From Mycobacterium sp. IS-1590 (GTDB taxonomy: Bacteria; Actinomycetota; Actinomycetes; Mycobacteriales; Mycobacteriaceae): a stretch of DNA of 64,000 bases. This document shows positions 16,831-25,480 of this stretch, piece after piece. The notes under the pieces were generated by a model. The model did not search any database. It was not told the origin of the DNA and saw only the letters and a program-made list of their open reading frames with translations. A program made the translations under genes and the position numbers. The stretch is from positions 186,001 through 250,000 of the forward strand of contig NZ_LQIW01000048.1 of assembly GCF_001500025.1 (NCBI RefSeq), given 5' to 3'. Each line of letters opens with the position of its first letter. Within the stretch, counting starts at the first letter, position 1.

Positions 16831-17672
16831 GGGTCGTCGGCGCCCTCGGCGACGGCGGCGGCCAGCCGGTCGAGTTCCGGGTGTGTGCGCAGCAGCGTCT
16901 GCGCCAGCGACAAGATCTGCGCCCTGGCCCGCGCGGCGCGTCGTTGCGGGCTGTCGGAACGGTGATGCGCCTCGATCGCGTCGACGAGTTCAGGTAGGCC
17001 GTCGCCCTGGGCCGCAACCAGTTTCAGCACCGGCGCCATGGTCTCCGCACGAAGGTCGCGCACGGTCTGGTCGGCGCCCTCGCGGTCGGCCTTGTTCACC
17101 ACCACGATGTCGGCCACTTCCAGCAACCCGGCCTTGGCCGCCTGCACGGCATCACCTGCGCCGGGATTGAGGATGACGACGGTTGGATCGGCGACCGCGG
17201 CGATCTCGATCTCCGACTGACCGACCCCGACGGTCTCCAGCACCACCAGCCCGTAGGACAGCGCCGCCAGAACACGGATTGCCGCGGGCACCGCAGCGGC
17301 CAACCCGCCGAGATGCCCGCGCGCCGCGACGGACCGGATCAGCACGTCGGGATCGTTGATGTGGGCGGCCATCCGGATCCGGTCGCCGAGCAGCGCTCCC
17401 CCGCTGTACGGCGACGACGGGTCGACCGCCAACACCGCAACCCGCTCGCCCCGCTCCCGGTACGCGCCGACGAGCGCACCGACCGTCGTCGATTTCCCCG
17501 CACCCGGCGGCCCGGTCACTCCCACGACCCGGGGCGCATCGACGGACCCCAGCGCGTCGAGAAGTTCGCTGCGCCGGGGGCTTTCGACGATGCTGAGCAA
17601 TCGGCCGGTCGCGCGGGCCGATCCGTTGCGCGCCGCCTCGATGAGTTCGGCAAGACGGTCTGAGCTGGTCAT
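16785..17672 (-). CDS. meaB: MeaB/ArgK-type G3E GTPase, acyl-CoA mutase chaperone
   Basis: A 295-residue P-loop GTPase. Walker A GPPGAGKST is at residues 54-62, followed by the VLAVDPSSPYSGGALLGDRIRM block, the ETVGVGQSE switch motif and NKAD for guanine specificity. MeaB proteins protect and reload B12-dependent acyl-CoA mutases with adenosylcobalamin. The most likely client is the split mutase encoded at 26470-28463. It overlaps the convergent TetR gene at its 3' end. Confidence 0.9.
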   Translation of the reverse strand: MTSSDRLAELIEAARNGSARATGRLLSIVESPRRSELLDALGSVDAPRVVGVTGPPGAGKSTTVGALVGAYRERGERVAVLAVDPSSPYSGGALLGDRIRMAAHINDPDVLIRSVAARGHLGGLAAAVPAAIRVLAALSYGLVVLETVGVGQSEIEIAAVADPTVVILNPGAGDAVQAAKAGLLEVADIVVVNKADREGADQTVRDLRAETMAPVLKLVAAQGDGLPELVDAIEAHHRSDSPQRRAARARAQILSLAQTLLRTHPELDRLAAAVAEGADDPYTAAERLFAVREGP

Positions 17673-17718
17673 CGTGTGGCAGTCTACGGATTATCTGCTG
17701 ATGTCGCCGCCGGGCGGC

Positions 17719-18864
17719 TCAGGCCACCTCGATGACCGTGGCCGATCCCATGCCGCCGCCCGCGCACATGGCGGCGACGCCGATTCCGCCGCCGCGCCTG
17801 CGCAATTCGTGAACGAGCGTGACGAGCATGCGCGCGCCGGTGGCCGCCACCGGATGCCCCAGCGAGCAGCCGCTTCCACTGACATTGACGCGGTCGGGGT
17901 CGATGTCGAGCAGTTTGACGGTCGCCACGCACATCGCCGCGAAGGCCTCATTGATTTCGAACAGGTCGACGTCGGCGAGCGAAATACCGGCGCGCTTGAG
18001 GGCTTTGGGGATCGCTTCGACGGGTGCCAGCCCGGTGAAGGCGGGATCGACGCCGACCGACGCCCACGCCTTGACGGTGCCCAGCGACGGCAGCCCGAGC
18101 CGGTCGCTGGCCAGGGTCAGCACGGCGGCGCCGTCGTTGGCTCCGCAGGCGTTGCCTGCGGTGATGGAGAAGCCCTCGATCTCGGGATGCAGCGGCTTGA
18201 GCGCGGCGAGCTTCTCGATGCTCGTGTCGCGACGGGGATGCTCGTCGGTGTCGAACTGCCCGTAGGGCGTCTCGATCGGAACGATCTCGTCCTTGAAGCG
18301 GCCCTCGTCGATCGCCCGGATCGCCTTGCGGTGCGAGCCCAGCGCCCACTCGTCCATCTCCTCGCGGCTCACGCCCGCGCGCACGGCGGCGTTCCAGCCG
18401 ACGGTGATCGACATGTCCATGTTCGGCGCGTCGGCGCGGTCGGGGTGCGTCGGGGGAAACCAGTCGAGCATCGCGGCGTCTTTCGCGCTGCTGGCGCGGC
18501 GGGTGAAGCGAGGCGTCGTGGAGGCGGAGTTGACGCCACCGGCGATCACCACTTGATCCATGCCCGCGCGGATACTGGCGGCGGCGCTCTGCACCGCGGC
18601 CTGCCCGGCGGCGCAATGCCGGTTGTTCGACAGCCCGGGCACCGAGGTGAGGCCCGCGGTGATCGCGGCATGGCGGGCGATCACCCCACCGCCGTAGAGC
18701 CCCTCGCCGAGGATGACGTCGTCGATGGCCAGTCCGTCCACCTCACCGGCCGCCGCGCCGACCACATGCTCGGCCATTTCGTAGGCGTCAGTGTCTCGCA
18801 ACGTGCCCTTCATCGCGGTGCCGATGGGGGTGCGCAGGGCAGAAACGATCACGGCTTCAGGCAT
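17719..18864 (-). CDS. acetyl-CoA acetyltransferase (thiolase)
   Basis: A 381-residue thiolase. The nucleophilic Cys84 is in NNRHCAAG, the His is in GCSLGHPVAATG and the second Cys in MCAGGGMG. Such enzymes cleave 3-ketoacyl-CoA to acetyl- or propionyl-CoA in beta-oxidation. The ATG at 18864 matches the usual thiolase N-terminus (MPEAVIVSALRTPIG); the open frame upstream crosses the promoter palindrome at 18887. It is divergent from an SDR gene, with the shared operator between them. Confidence 0.9.
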   Translation of the reverse strand: MPEAVIVSALRTPIGTAMKGTLRDTDAYEMAEHVVGAAAGEVDGLAIDDVILGEGLYGGGVIARHAAITAGLTSVPGLSNNRHCAAGQAAVQSAAASIRAGMDQVVIAGGVNSASTTPRFTRRASSAKDAAMLDWFPPTHPDRADAPNMDMSITVGWNAAVRAGVSREEMDEWALGSHRKAIRAIDEGRFKDEIVPIETPYGQFDTDEHPRRDTSIEKLAALKPLHPEIEGFSITAGNACGANDGAAVLTLASDRLGLPSLGTVKAWASVGVDPAFTGLAPVEAIPKALKRAGISLADVDLFEINEAFAAMCVATVKLLDIDPDRVNVSGSGCSLGHPVAATGARMLVTLVHELRRRGGGIGVAAMCAGGGMGSATVIEVA

Positions 18865-18886
18865 AGGTATCTCCGTCTCGACGTAT

Positions 18887-18901
18887 GAGAATGCTATTCT
18901 C
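18887..18901. promoter_or_regulatory. operator-like palindrome GAGAAT-GCT-ATTCTC
   Basis: A perfect 6-bp inverted repeat with 3-bp spacer, midway between the divergent thiolase (start 18864) and SDR (start 18939) genes. It is the same motif as at 11155 and 24076, so these promoters probably answer to one regulator. Confidence 0.72.
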
Positions 18902-18938
18902 TCAAGCCGAGAGTGCCAGTTGCAAGAAGGGGAACCAT

Positions 18939-19703
18939 ATGCAGATCGCGGGTAGCTCGGCAATCGTGGTCGGTGGCGCCGGCGGGCTCGGCGAAGCGAC
19001 CGTGCGGCGTCTGCACGGCGCGGGAGCCAAGGTCGTCGTTGCGGACATGGCCGACGACAAGGGCAAGAAACTGGAGAGCGAACTGGGCGTTCGCTACGTC
19101 CGTACCGATGCGACCTCGGAAGACTCGGTCAACGCGGCGATCGCCGAGGCCACCGCGCTGGCTCCCCTGCGGATCTCGGTGGACACCCACGGCGGTCCGG
19201 CCAGCGGTGGCCGGCTCATCGGCAAGGACGGCTCCCCGCTGGACCTCGACGGCTTCAAGACGACGATCGAGTTCTACCTGACGGCGGTCTTCAACGTGAT
19301 GCGACTGGCGGCCGCCGCGATCGCGAAGTCCGAACCGCTCGACGAGGGCGCCCGCGGCGTGATCATCAACACCGCGTCGATCGCCGGTTACGAAGGTCAG
19401 ATCGGCCAGCTGCCGTATGCCGCGGCCAAGGGCGGCGTGATCGGCATGACGCTGAATGCGGCCCGCGACCTCTCGCCGCTCGGCATTCGCGTGGTCACCA
19501 TCGCGCCCGGCACGATCAACACCCCGGCGTATGGACAGGCCGCCGACCAACTCGAGCAGTACTGGGGCCCGCAGGTGCCGTTCCCCAAGCGGATGGGCCG
19601 GTCGACCGAGTACGCGCAGTTGGCGCAGAGCATTGTCGAGAACGACTATCTCAACGGCGAGATCATCCGCCTCGACGGAGCTCTCCGCTTCCCACCCAAG
19701 TAA
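18939..19703 (+). CDS. SDR-family oxidoreductase, 3-hydroxyacyl-CoA dehydrogenase type II-like
   Basis: A 254-residue SDR with VGGAGGLG at about residues 11-18, a YAAAK catalytic pair and INTASIAGYEGQIGQ around the catalytic Ser. The overall pattern (NTPAYGQ, MGRSTEYAQLAQSIVEN, NGEIIRLDGALR) resembles type 10 17-beta-HSD / 3-hydroxyacyl-CoA dehydrogenases, which oxidise 3-hydroxyacyl-CoA before thiolase. The thiolase is the divergent neighbour. The ATG at 18939 follows an AGAAGGGG ribosome site. Confidence 0.88.
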   Translation: MQIAGSSAIVVGGAGGLGEATVRRLHGAGAKVVVADMADDKGKKLESELGVRYVRTDATSEDSVNAAIAEATALAPLRISVDTHGGPASGGRLIGKDGSPLDLDGFKTTIEFYLTAVFNVMRLAAAAIAKSEPLDEGARGVIINTASIAGYEGQIGQLPYAAAKGGVIGMTLNAARDLSPLGIRVVTIAPGTINTPAYGQAADQLEQYWGPQVPFPKRMGRSTEYAQLAQSIVENDYLNGEIIRLDGALRFPPK

Positions 19704-19713
19704 TTCCCTGTTC

Positions 19714-19949
19714 CGCGAGCGTGCGTGTCTGCACACGACACGCCGCGGATTTGCAGCAGTTCGCGCACCGTCGCGCCATCGCGACGGTGCGCGTTTGCAT
19801 CTGGCAGGTGTGCTCAGTACGGGCCATACGAGGCCGTGCGTTTCGGATACCGGTCGGGTTTGACAGGTTGCGCACACTCGCAATCACACGAGGGTGCGCA
19901 TAGCGGCGCGCGCGAGCGGCGTGTCGCGCAGCAGACACGCACGCTCGCG
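19714..19949. repeat. 236-bp MITE-like element with 33-bp terminal inverted repeats
   Basis: The left end (19714-19746) and right end (19916-19949) form inverted repeats. The outer 19 bp are an exact inverted match and an inner 11 bp (CGACACGCCGC) also match, with a 3-4 base difference between. The interior is non-coding and has further GC-rich short repeats. It fills nearly the whole gap between the SDR and enoyl-CoA hydratase 3' ends. No transposase is present, so this is a candidate non-autonomous mobile element or transcription-terminating repeat. Confidence 0.65.
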
Positions 19950-19965
19950 CCAAACTGAGTGTGCG

Positions 19966-20733
19966 CTACTTTTTCTTGGCGTTCAGCCGGGTGACGATCT
20001 CACGGAAGTCGTCGGTCTTGAACGACTGCTCCTCTGCGGTGTTGGCGTAGTCGAGCACCGCCAGCACCGAGCGCTCGAGGTGAATGTTCAACAGCCTCTT
20101 GGTGCTTTCGACCGCCTGGCGCGGCAGCTCCATGATCTTCTTCGCGCAGGCGATCGCCTCGCTCAGCGGATCTTCGACGACGTGGTTCGCCAACCCCAGC
20201 TCGGCGGCGCGCTGGGCCGAAATCCGCGCACCGGTCAGCGCGTATTCCTTGGCGTGCAGCAAGCTCATCTCCAGCGGCCACACCAACGGCCCACCGTCGG
20301 CGGCGACCAACCCGACCTGAACGTGTGGATCGGCAAGGTAGGCATCATCTTTGATGTAGACGATGTCGGACAACGCCACCAGGCTGCAGCCCAGGCCCAT
20401 CGCAGGACCGTTGACGGCGGCCACCACCGGAATCCGGCAGCGCGCCATGCCCAGCACGATCTCGCGGCCGTGCAGGATCGTCTTTGCGCGCAGGTCGGCG
20501 TCCTGGCGCAGCTCCTCGAGGTAACCGAAGTCGCCGCCGGCCGAAAATGCCCGTCCCGCACCGGTGATCACCGCCGCGCGAGCCTCCCGATCCTCGGCCA
20601 GCCGCGGCCACAACCAGGCGAGCCCGCAGTGCAGGTCGTCGTTGACCGAATTCAAGGACTCCGGCCGGTTCAGCGTGATGATGCGCAGAGCGCCGTCGGC
20701 CTGAACGTCGATCTCCGGTGGTAGGTCGTACAA
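19966..20733 (-). CDS. enoyl-CoA hydratase/isomerase family protein
   Basis: A 255-residue crotonase. FSAGGDF near residue 63 and NGPAMGLGCSLVALSDI near residue 107 form the oxyanion hole. At the second catalytic position the sequence reads VGLVAADGGP, with acidic residues shifted from the usual Glu, so hydratase versus isomerase or hydrolase activity is uncertain. It starts one base after the upstream acyl-CoA dehydrogenase stop and closes the operon that begins at 24013. Confidence 0.87.
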   Translation of the reverse strand: MYDLPPEIDVQADGALRIITLNRPESLNSVNDDLHCGLAWLWPRLAEDREARAAVITGAGRAFSAGGDFGYLEELRQDADLRAKTILHGREIVLGMARCRIPVVAAVNGPAMGLGCSLVALSDIVYIKDDAYLADPHVQVGLVAADGGPLVWPLEMSLLHAKEYALTGARISAQRAAELGLANHVVEDPLSEAIACAKKIMELPRQAVESTKRLLNIHLERSVLAVLDYANTAEEQSFKTDDFREIVTRLNAKKK

Positions 20734-20734
20734 C

Positions 20735-21832
20735 TCAAACTCCTAATCCGAGAATGCGCGAAGCGATGATGTTCTTCTGAATCTGCGAGGTACCACCCAT
20801 CACGCTCTGCGCGCGGCTGTACATGTAGGCGCCGAACAACTCGGGATCACCGGTGCCGACGGTGGCCAGCGCGGCGTGCCCGACCGACTGCTCGGTCCAG
20901 GTCATCAGCAACTTGTCGAGCGAGCCCTGCGGGCCGTGCGTGATCCCGTCGAGTTGCTCGGACAGCCGCCTGCGCACGTGCAGCCGCAGCATCTCGGTCT
21001 GCACCCACGCCCACGCCAGCTCGTCGGGAGGCGGACCTTCTACACGAGATGCCAACTGGCGCACCAGCTTCCCGTAACGGGCCGAGAAGCCCAGTGTCGA
21101 CGGCTCCCGCTCATGGCTGACCACGGTCATCGCCAACTTCCAGCCCTCACCCGGCGCGCCGACCATGTTCTCCGCGGGCACCCGGGCCCCGTCGAACAGT
21201 ACCTGGCCGAACTCCTTGGTGACGCCGCTGATCATCTTCAGCGGTCGCTGTTCGATCCCCGGTTGGTGCATCGGCACGATGAACGCCGAGATGCCCTTGT
21301 GCTTGGGGACGTCCTTGTCCGTGCGGGCCAGCAGCAGACACCAATCGGCCACGTCGGAATAGCTGGTCCAGATCTTGTGACCGTGGATGACGTAAGTGTC
21401 GGGGTCGTCACCGCACTGGGTCGCCGTCGTCGTGAGCGACGCCAGATCGGATCCCGCGCCCGGCTCGGAAAAGCCCTGGCACCACCGCTCGGTGCCGTTG
21501 ATCATGCCGGGCAGGAAGCGCTGCCGCAGCTCCTCGCTGCCGTGATGCGACAGCCCGACGACCAGGTAGCCCAGGCTCGGCCGCGCCGGCGCTCCGGCTT
21601 TGGCGATCTCCTCGTCGACGATCACGTCGTACACCGGCGGCAGATCCTGTCCGCCATACTCTTTCGGCCACGACGTGCCGAAGAACCCGGCCTCATACAG
21701 CGCCTGGTGCCACGCGCCCTGGGCGGCCCAGTACTCGTCGCCCGACGTCGGGAACTTGCCCTTCTGCTCGCTCAGCCAACCGCGCAGACGCTCGCGGAAC
21801 GCGGCTTCCTCCGGTGAGTCACGAAAGTCCAA
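20735..21832 (-). CDS. acyl-CoA dehydrogenase, larger subunit type
   Basis: A 365-residue acyl-CoA dehydrogenase. QGFSEPGAGSDLASL, YVIHGHKIWTSYSDVADWCLLLART and the C-terminal MGGTSQIQKNIIASRILGLG are family signatures for flavin and substrate binding. It is followed by hydratase and preceded by a second, shorter dehydrogenase gene overlapping it by 14 bp. Such adjacent pairs in actinobacteria usually form alpha2beta2 heterotetramers acting on steroid-derived or other bulky acyl-CoAs. Confidence 0.9.
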   Translation of the reverse strand: MDFRDSPEEAAFRERLRGWLSEQKGKFPTSGDEYWAAQGAWHQALYEAGFFGTSWPKEYGGQDLPPVYDVIVDEEIAKAGAPARPSLGYLVVGLSHHGSEELRQRFLPGMINGTERWCQGFSEPGAGSDLASLTTTATQCGDDPDTYVIHGHKIWTSYSDVADWCLLLARTDKDVPKHKGISAFIVPMHQPGIEQRPLKMISGVTKEFGQVLFDGARVPAENMVGAPGEGWKLAMTVVSHEREPSTLGFSARYGKLVRQLASRVEGPPPDELAWAWVQTEMLRLHVRRRLSEQLDGITHGPQGSLDKLLMTWTEQSVGHAALATVGTGDPELFGAYMYSRAQSVMGGTSQIQKNIIASRILGLGV

Positions 21833-22631
21833 TGGACAGCTCCTCCAACTTCACGGGCCACGTCTCGGTGGCGGCCAGCACCCGGCGCAGATAGACGTGG
21901 GCCAGGCACTCCCAGGTGTTACCGATGCCGCCGTGCACCTGAATCGAGGTTTCACAGACGGTCAAAGCTGAGCGAGCACAATAGATCTTGGCGACCCGCG
22001 CCGCCTCGATCGCCTCGGCGGCCGGCAACTCGTCGACCGCCCACGCGGCGTGCCGCAGCACGCTGACCGAACCCTCGATCAGGGCAAGACTCTCGGCCAG
22101 CAGATGCCCGACCGCCTGATAGGAGCCGATCGTCGAACCGTACTGCTCACGCACCTTGGCGTATTCGACGGCCAGATCCTGCGCTCCCCTGGCCGCCCCG
22201 ACCAGGTCGGCGCACGTCACCGTCAGCGCCAGCGCCCGCCACCGGCCCGCGTCCTCCTCGGACAGGCCGTCCAGCTCGGTAGGCGACTCGACCACACCGG
22301 CAAGGCTTTTCGTCAGGTCAATCGAATCCGCCGCCTCTGCCGCAACCGGCTCACCGCCGCCTCGCATCCGAAGGTCGTCGGCGAGCACCGGCCCGATGAA
22401 GGGCACGTCGACGAGCCTTCTGGCGAACTCCTCGGCCACGATCGCGACCTCGACACCCGACGCCCCGTCCGAGCGAAGTGTGCGAAAGCCGGTGGCGTCC
22501 ACCGCCTTCTCCAAACGAGCGAGCCGGTTGGCGTCCTCGAGGTCGGCCACCGATCCAAGACCGAGGTCATCGGCCAGGCTCGCGGCGGCGGCCTTCAACT
22601 GTTGTTGTTCACCGGTCAGACGGACGTCCAC
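21819..22631 (-). CDS. acyl-CoA dehydrogenase, shorter partner subunit
   Basis: A 270-residue protein with a recognisable but shortened acyl-CoA dehydrogenase fold, including VREQYGSTIGSYQAVGHLLAE and a VHGGIGNTWECLAHVYLRR C-terminus. It lacks much of the middle beta-domain, as in the FadE partner subunits of heteromeric actinobacterial dehydrogenases. The GTG start at 22631 gives the family-like opening MDVRLTGEQQQL and overlaps the ligase stop by 16 bp. It is predicted to pair with the product of 20735-21832. Confidence 0.82.
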   Translation of the reverse strand: MDVRLTGEQQQLKAAAASLADDLGLGSVADLEDANRLARLEKAVDATGFRTLRSDGASGVEVAIVAEEFARRLVDVPFIGPVLADDLRMRGGGEPVAAEAADSIDLTKSLAGVVESPTELDGLSEEDAGRWRALALTVTCADLVGAARGAQDLAVEYAKVREQYGSTIGSYQAVGHLLAESLALIEGSVSVLRHAAWAVDELPAAEAIEAARVAKIYCARSALTVCETSIQVHGGIGNTWECLAHVYLRRVLAATETWPVKLEELSIGLS

Positions 22632-24013
22632 AGACGCTCCTTCAACACTCGACGCAGCACCTTGCCCGACGGCAGGCGCGGGATCTCGGGCACGACGAGG
22701 ACCCGGCTGGGCCGCTTGTACGATGCCAACCGCTGCCCCACCCACGACACCAGATCATCCTCCGGCACAGACGCATTCACCTTCACGGCCCCGATGATCG
22801 CCTCCCCGTTGACCGAATCGGGCACTCCGAACACCGCACAGTCCTCGACCTGCGGGTGCCCGTGCAGAACGGCCTCGACCTCCGCGGGCGCGACCTGAAA
22901 TCCGCGCACCTTGATCATTTCCTTCGACCGGTCGGTGATGCGGAGCCACCCGTCGTCGTCGAGAAAGCCGACGTCGCCGGTGCGGTACCAGCCGTCGTGG
23001 AATGCTCCCGCGGTCGCAGACTCGGGCAGGTAGCCTGTCATCACCGAATCCGACTGGACCTCGATCTCGCCGGCCTCGCCCGTGCCGAGGACCGCGCCGG
23101 TGTCCAATGACACCACCCGCACGTGCACGCCCGGTACCGGCCGGCCCACGGTGTCCAGGTGGCTGCCCTCGGTGTCGTTGCACGAGATCACCGGCAGCTC
23201 ACTCGCACCGTATGCCGTCACCCACTTCACCCCGGTCCTGGCGGTCACGGCGTCGGCGACGCTCGCCGTGACCGGGGTCGCGCACCACATGATGTAGCGC
23301 AGCGACGAGAGGTCGTAGGACTCCAGATCGGGATGCGCCGCGAGCGCCAAGGCGATTGGCGCCACGGCCATCTCGATGGTGATTCCATCGCTTTCGATGT
23401 GCCGCAGCATGAGCTCGATGTCGAAGCGCCGGTGCAGTCGGATCCATGTACCGGTGTCGAGCGCCATCACGATGTTGAGCAGGCCCAGGATGTGCGACGG
23501 CGGTGTCATGATCTGCATGCGGTCCGACGACGACAGCTGCAGCGCCTCGCGCCAGTGCCGCACCGCGACACCGAACGCCGCATGCGTATGACGCACCGCC
23601 TTCGGCATTCCGGTGGTGCCCGAACTGAATACGAACAACGCGTCGGTCTGCGGGTCAGGTGCGCGGACCTCGCGTCGCCCCGGCTCGATCGGATCGTCGA
23701 GGGAGAGCATCGGCATGAGTTCAGCGAGCACAGGGTGATCACCGACCGCGTGCGTCGGCCGGGTCAGCGCCAACGCATGTTCGATCTCCGTGCGCCTCCA
23801 CGCGGGGCTGAGCAGTACCGCGGAGGCCCCCAGTTGCCAGACAGCGCGCAGCGCGACGACGAACTCGGGGCGGTTGGACGACATCAGCGCGACCCGGTCC
23901 CCCGCGTGCACACCGCGCCGTTCCAAGGTGGCCGCCATGCCGGCGGCCAGCGCATCCAGCTGCGACAGCGTGTATTCGCGCTGCTCGAAGGCGAGCGCGA
24001 TCGCCTCACTCAC
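22616..24013 (-). CDS. AMP-forming acyl-CoA synthetase (FadD-like)
   Basis: A 465-residue adenylate-forming ligase, somewhat shorter than typical FadD. The phosphate loop FSSGTTGMPKAV is near residues 129-140, YGASELP is motif A5, WYRTGDVGFLDDDGWLRITDRSKEMIKVRGFQ covers A7-A8, and the catalytic Lys is in LPSGKVLRR. It activates a carboxylic acid as its CoA ester and is the first gene of the operon with two acyl-CoA dehydrogenases and a hydratase. Two GAGAAT-type sites lie upstream. Confidence 0.9.
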   Translation of the reverse strand: MSEAIALAFEQREYTLSQLDALAAGMAATLERRGVHAGDRVALMSSNRPEFVVALRAVWQLGASAVLLSPAWRRTEIEHALALTRPTHAVGDHPVLAELMPMLSLDDPIEPGRREVRAPDPQTDALFVFSSGTTGMPKAVRHTHAAFGVAVRHWREALQLSSSDRMQIMTPPSHILGLLNIVMALDTGTWIRLHRRFDIELMLRHIESDGITIEMAVAPIALALAAHPDLESYDLSSLRYIMWCATPVTASVADAVTARTGVKWVTAYGASELPVISCNDTEGSHLDTVGRPVPGVHVRVVSLDTGAVLGTGEAGEIEVQSDSVMTGYLPESATAGAFHDGWYRTGDVGFLDDDGWLRITDRSKEMIKVRGFQVAPAEVEAVLHGHPQVEDCAVFGVPDSVNGEAIIGAVKVNASVPEDDLVSWVGQRLASYKRPSRVLVVPEIPRLPSGKVLRRVLKERLWTSV

Positions 24014-24054
24014 ACTCTGTCCTCACTAGTGTCAACCGAGCCGGATCTCGCTTT

Positions 24055-24090
24055 GAGAATAGCGTATCATTAAACGAGAATCGTATTCTC
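24055..24090. promoter_or_regulatory. perfect (24076-24090) and imperfect (24055-24069) GAGAAT-N3-ATTCTC operators
   Basis: GAGAAT-CGT-ATTCTC at 24076-24090 is perfect and, like the 11155 site, is extended by C/G flanks. A degenerate copy (GAGAAT-AGC-GTATCA) starts 21 bp to the left, two helical turns away. They lie between the divergent ligase (start 24013) and ferredoxin (start 24126) genes, one near each promoter. Confidence 0.7.
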
Positions 24091-24125
24091 GCCCAGTTAG
24101 AACCGATATGCCAGGAGTGTTATTG

Positions 24126-24440
24126 ATGACGGCAGATCCGACGCCTGACCAGCCGGCACAGGGCGGCGGACAGGTGACGATCGTGCTCGACCGCAAAAAA
24201 GTAGCGGTGGCACGCGTCGCCAACGAGACACTTCTCGAAAGCGCCAGGCGAGCCGGACTGTCGCCACCCTTCTCGTGCGAGGCCGGCAACTGCGGCACCT
24301 GCATGGGCAAACTGACCGAGGGCCGCGCCACGATGCGCATCAACGACGCTCTAGACGAGGACGAGGTGGCCGAGGGATACATCCTCACCTGCCAAGCGAT
24401 CCCAGAGACCGACACGATCAGCGTGACTTACGACGACTGA
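24126..24440 (+). CDS. plant-type [2Fe-2S] ferredoxin
   Basis: A 104-residue ferredoxin with the cluster ligands Cys51, Cys56, Cys59 and Cys89 (CEAGNCGTC, then LTCQ), spaced C-x4-C-x2-C-x29-C. It resembles the ferredoxin domain of phenylacetate- and steroid-hydroxylase reductases, but stands alone. It probably passes electrons to an oxygenase encoded elsewhere or to a P450 in this window. The ATG at 24126 was chosen for its AGGAG ribosome site; an upstream ATG at 24108 has none. Its end overlaps the convergent CoA-transferase by 13 bp. Confidence 0.92.
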   Translation: MTADPTPDQPAQGGGQVTIVLDRKKVAVARVANETLLESARRAGLSPPFSCEAGNCGTCMGKLTEGRATMRINDALDEDEVAEGYILTCQAIPETDTISVTYDD

Positions 24441-25480
24441 GCCGCGATATCGCCGTGCTCGTCGACGCGGGGCGCCGGCCGGTATTCGGGCTCATAGCCG
24501 ACGACCTGAATCGGGCTGCGCACCAACCGGAAATCCCCCGCGGTGATGACCACCTCAGGTGTCTGCTCCAACGCTTCGGGCAATGTGCGCACCGCGGCGA
24601 CGGGAATTCCCAGCGGACGTAACCGGGACTCCCAACTCGCAGCGGTGTCGGTGGCCAACGCCGCGGCCACCACCGCGAGCACCTCGTCGCGCTTGTCTGC
24701 CCGTTCGGCCATCGTCGGAAAGCCCTCGATGCCCGCTTCGTTCGAGAACGCCCGCCAGAACCCATCATGGGTGATGAACAGCGCCAGATAGCCGTCCGCC
24801 GTCGCGAACAGTTGTGCCGGAACGTAATACGAGTGCGCCCCGAACGGATACCGCAACGGCGCCGCACCGTCGTTCAGGTACGCCGACGCGCGGTAGTTCA
24901 GTTGCGAGAACATCACATCCCGCAGGGACACGTCGACCTGACCACCACGGCCCGACACGATCTGCGCCAGCAGCCCGAGTGCGGCGGCCAGCCCGGTCGA
25001 GTTGTCGGCCGAGGAGTATCCCGGCAAGGTCGGGGGTTCGTCCGGATGTCCGGTCATGGCCGCGACGCCCGTTGCCGCCTGGATGACGTAGTCGAACGCG
25101 GGATCATCGCCACCCTCGAGCCCGAATCCCGTCATCGCCACACAGACGATGCGCTCGTTGAACCGCTTGAGCGAGTCATACGTCAGACCGAGCTTCTTGA
25201 TCGCCGACGGCTTCATGTTCACCAGCAGCGCATGGGAATCCGCGACGAGTTCGCCCAGCCGCCGTCGGCCGCCCTCCGACCGCAGGTCGAGGACGACGCT
25301 CTTCTTGTTGCGGTTGAGGCTGGCGAAGTAGCTGTCGCCGACCTGACGCGAGATCTCACCACCCGGGGGCTCGACCTTGATGACCTCCGCGCCGAGGTCC
25401 GCCAACAGCATCGTGGCGTATGGACCGGCCAGCATGACGCCGACCTCGATGACGCGGATACCGGCCAGCGGGCCGTTCAC
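24428..25480 (-). CDS. type III CoA-transferase (CaiB/BaiF family)
   Basis: A 350-residue protein with the family opening GPLAGIRVIEVG, LLADLGAEVIKVEPPGGE, FASLNRNKKSVVLDLRS and an Asp in the PGYSSADNSTG segment near the usual catalytic position. It would move CoA between acyl groups. It is short for the family (usually about 380-400 residues), mainly at the C-terminus. It overlaps the LLM gene by 4 bp and is last in the mutase operon, so it may activate or release the mutase pathway acid. Confidence 0.86.
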   Translation of the reverse strand: MNGPLAGIRVIEVGVMLAGPYATMLLADLGAEVIKVEPPGGEISRQVGDSYFASLNRNKKSVVLDLRSEGGRRRLGELVADSHALLVNMKPSAIKKLGLTYDSLKRFNERIVCVAMTGFGLEGGDDPAFDYVIQAATGVAAMTGHPDEPPTLPGYSSADNSTGLAAALGLLAQIVSGRGGQVDVSLRDVMFSQLNYRASAYLNDGAAPLRYPFGAHSYYVPAQLFATADGYLALFITHDGFWRAFSNEAGIEGFPTMAERADKRDEVLAVVAAALATDTAASWESRLRPLGIPVAAVRTLPEALEQTPEVVITAGDFRLVRSPIQVVGYEPEYRPAPRVDEHGDIAAQSS

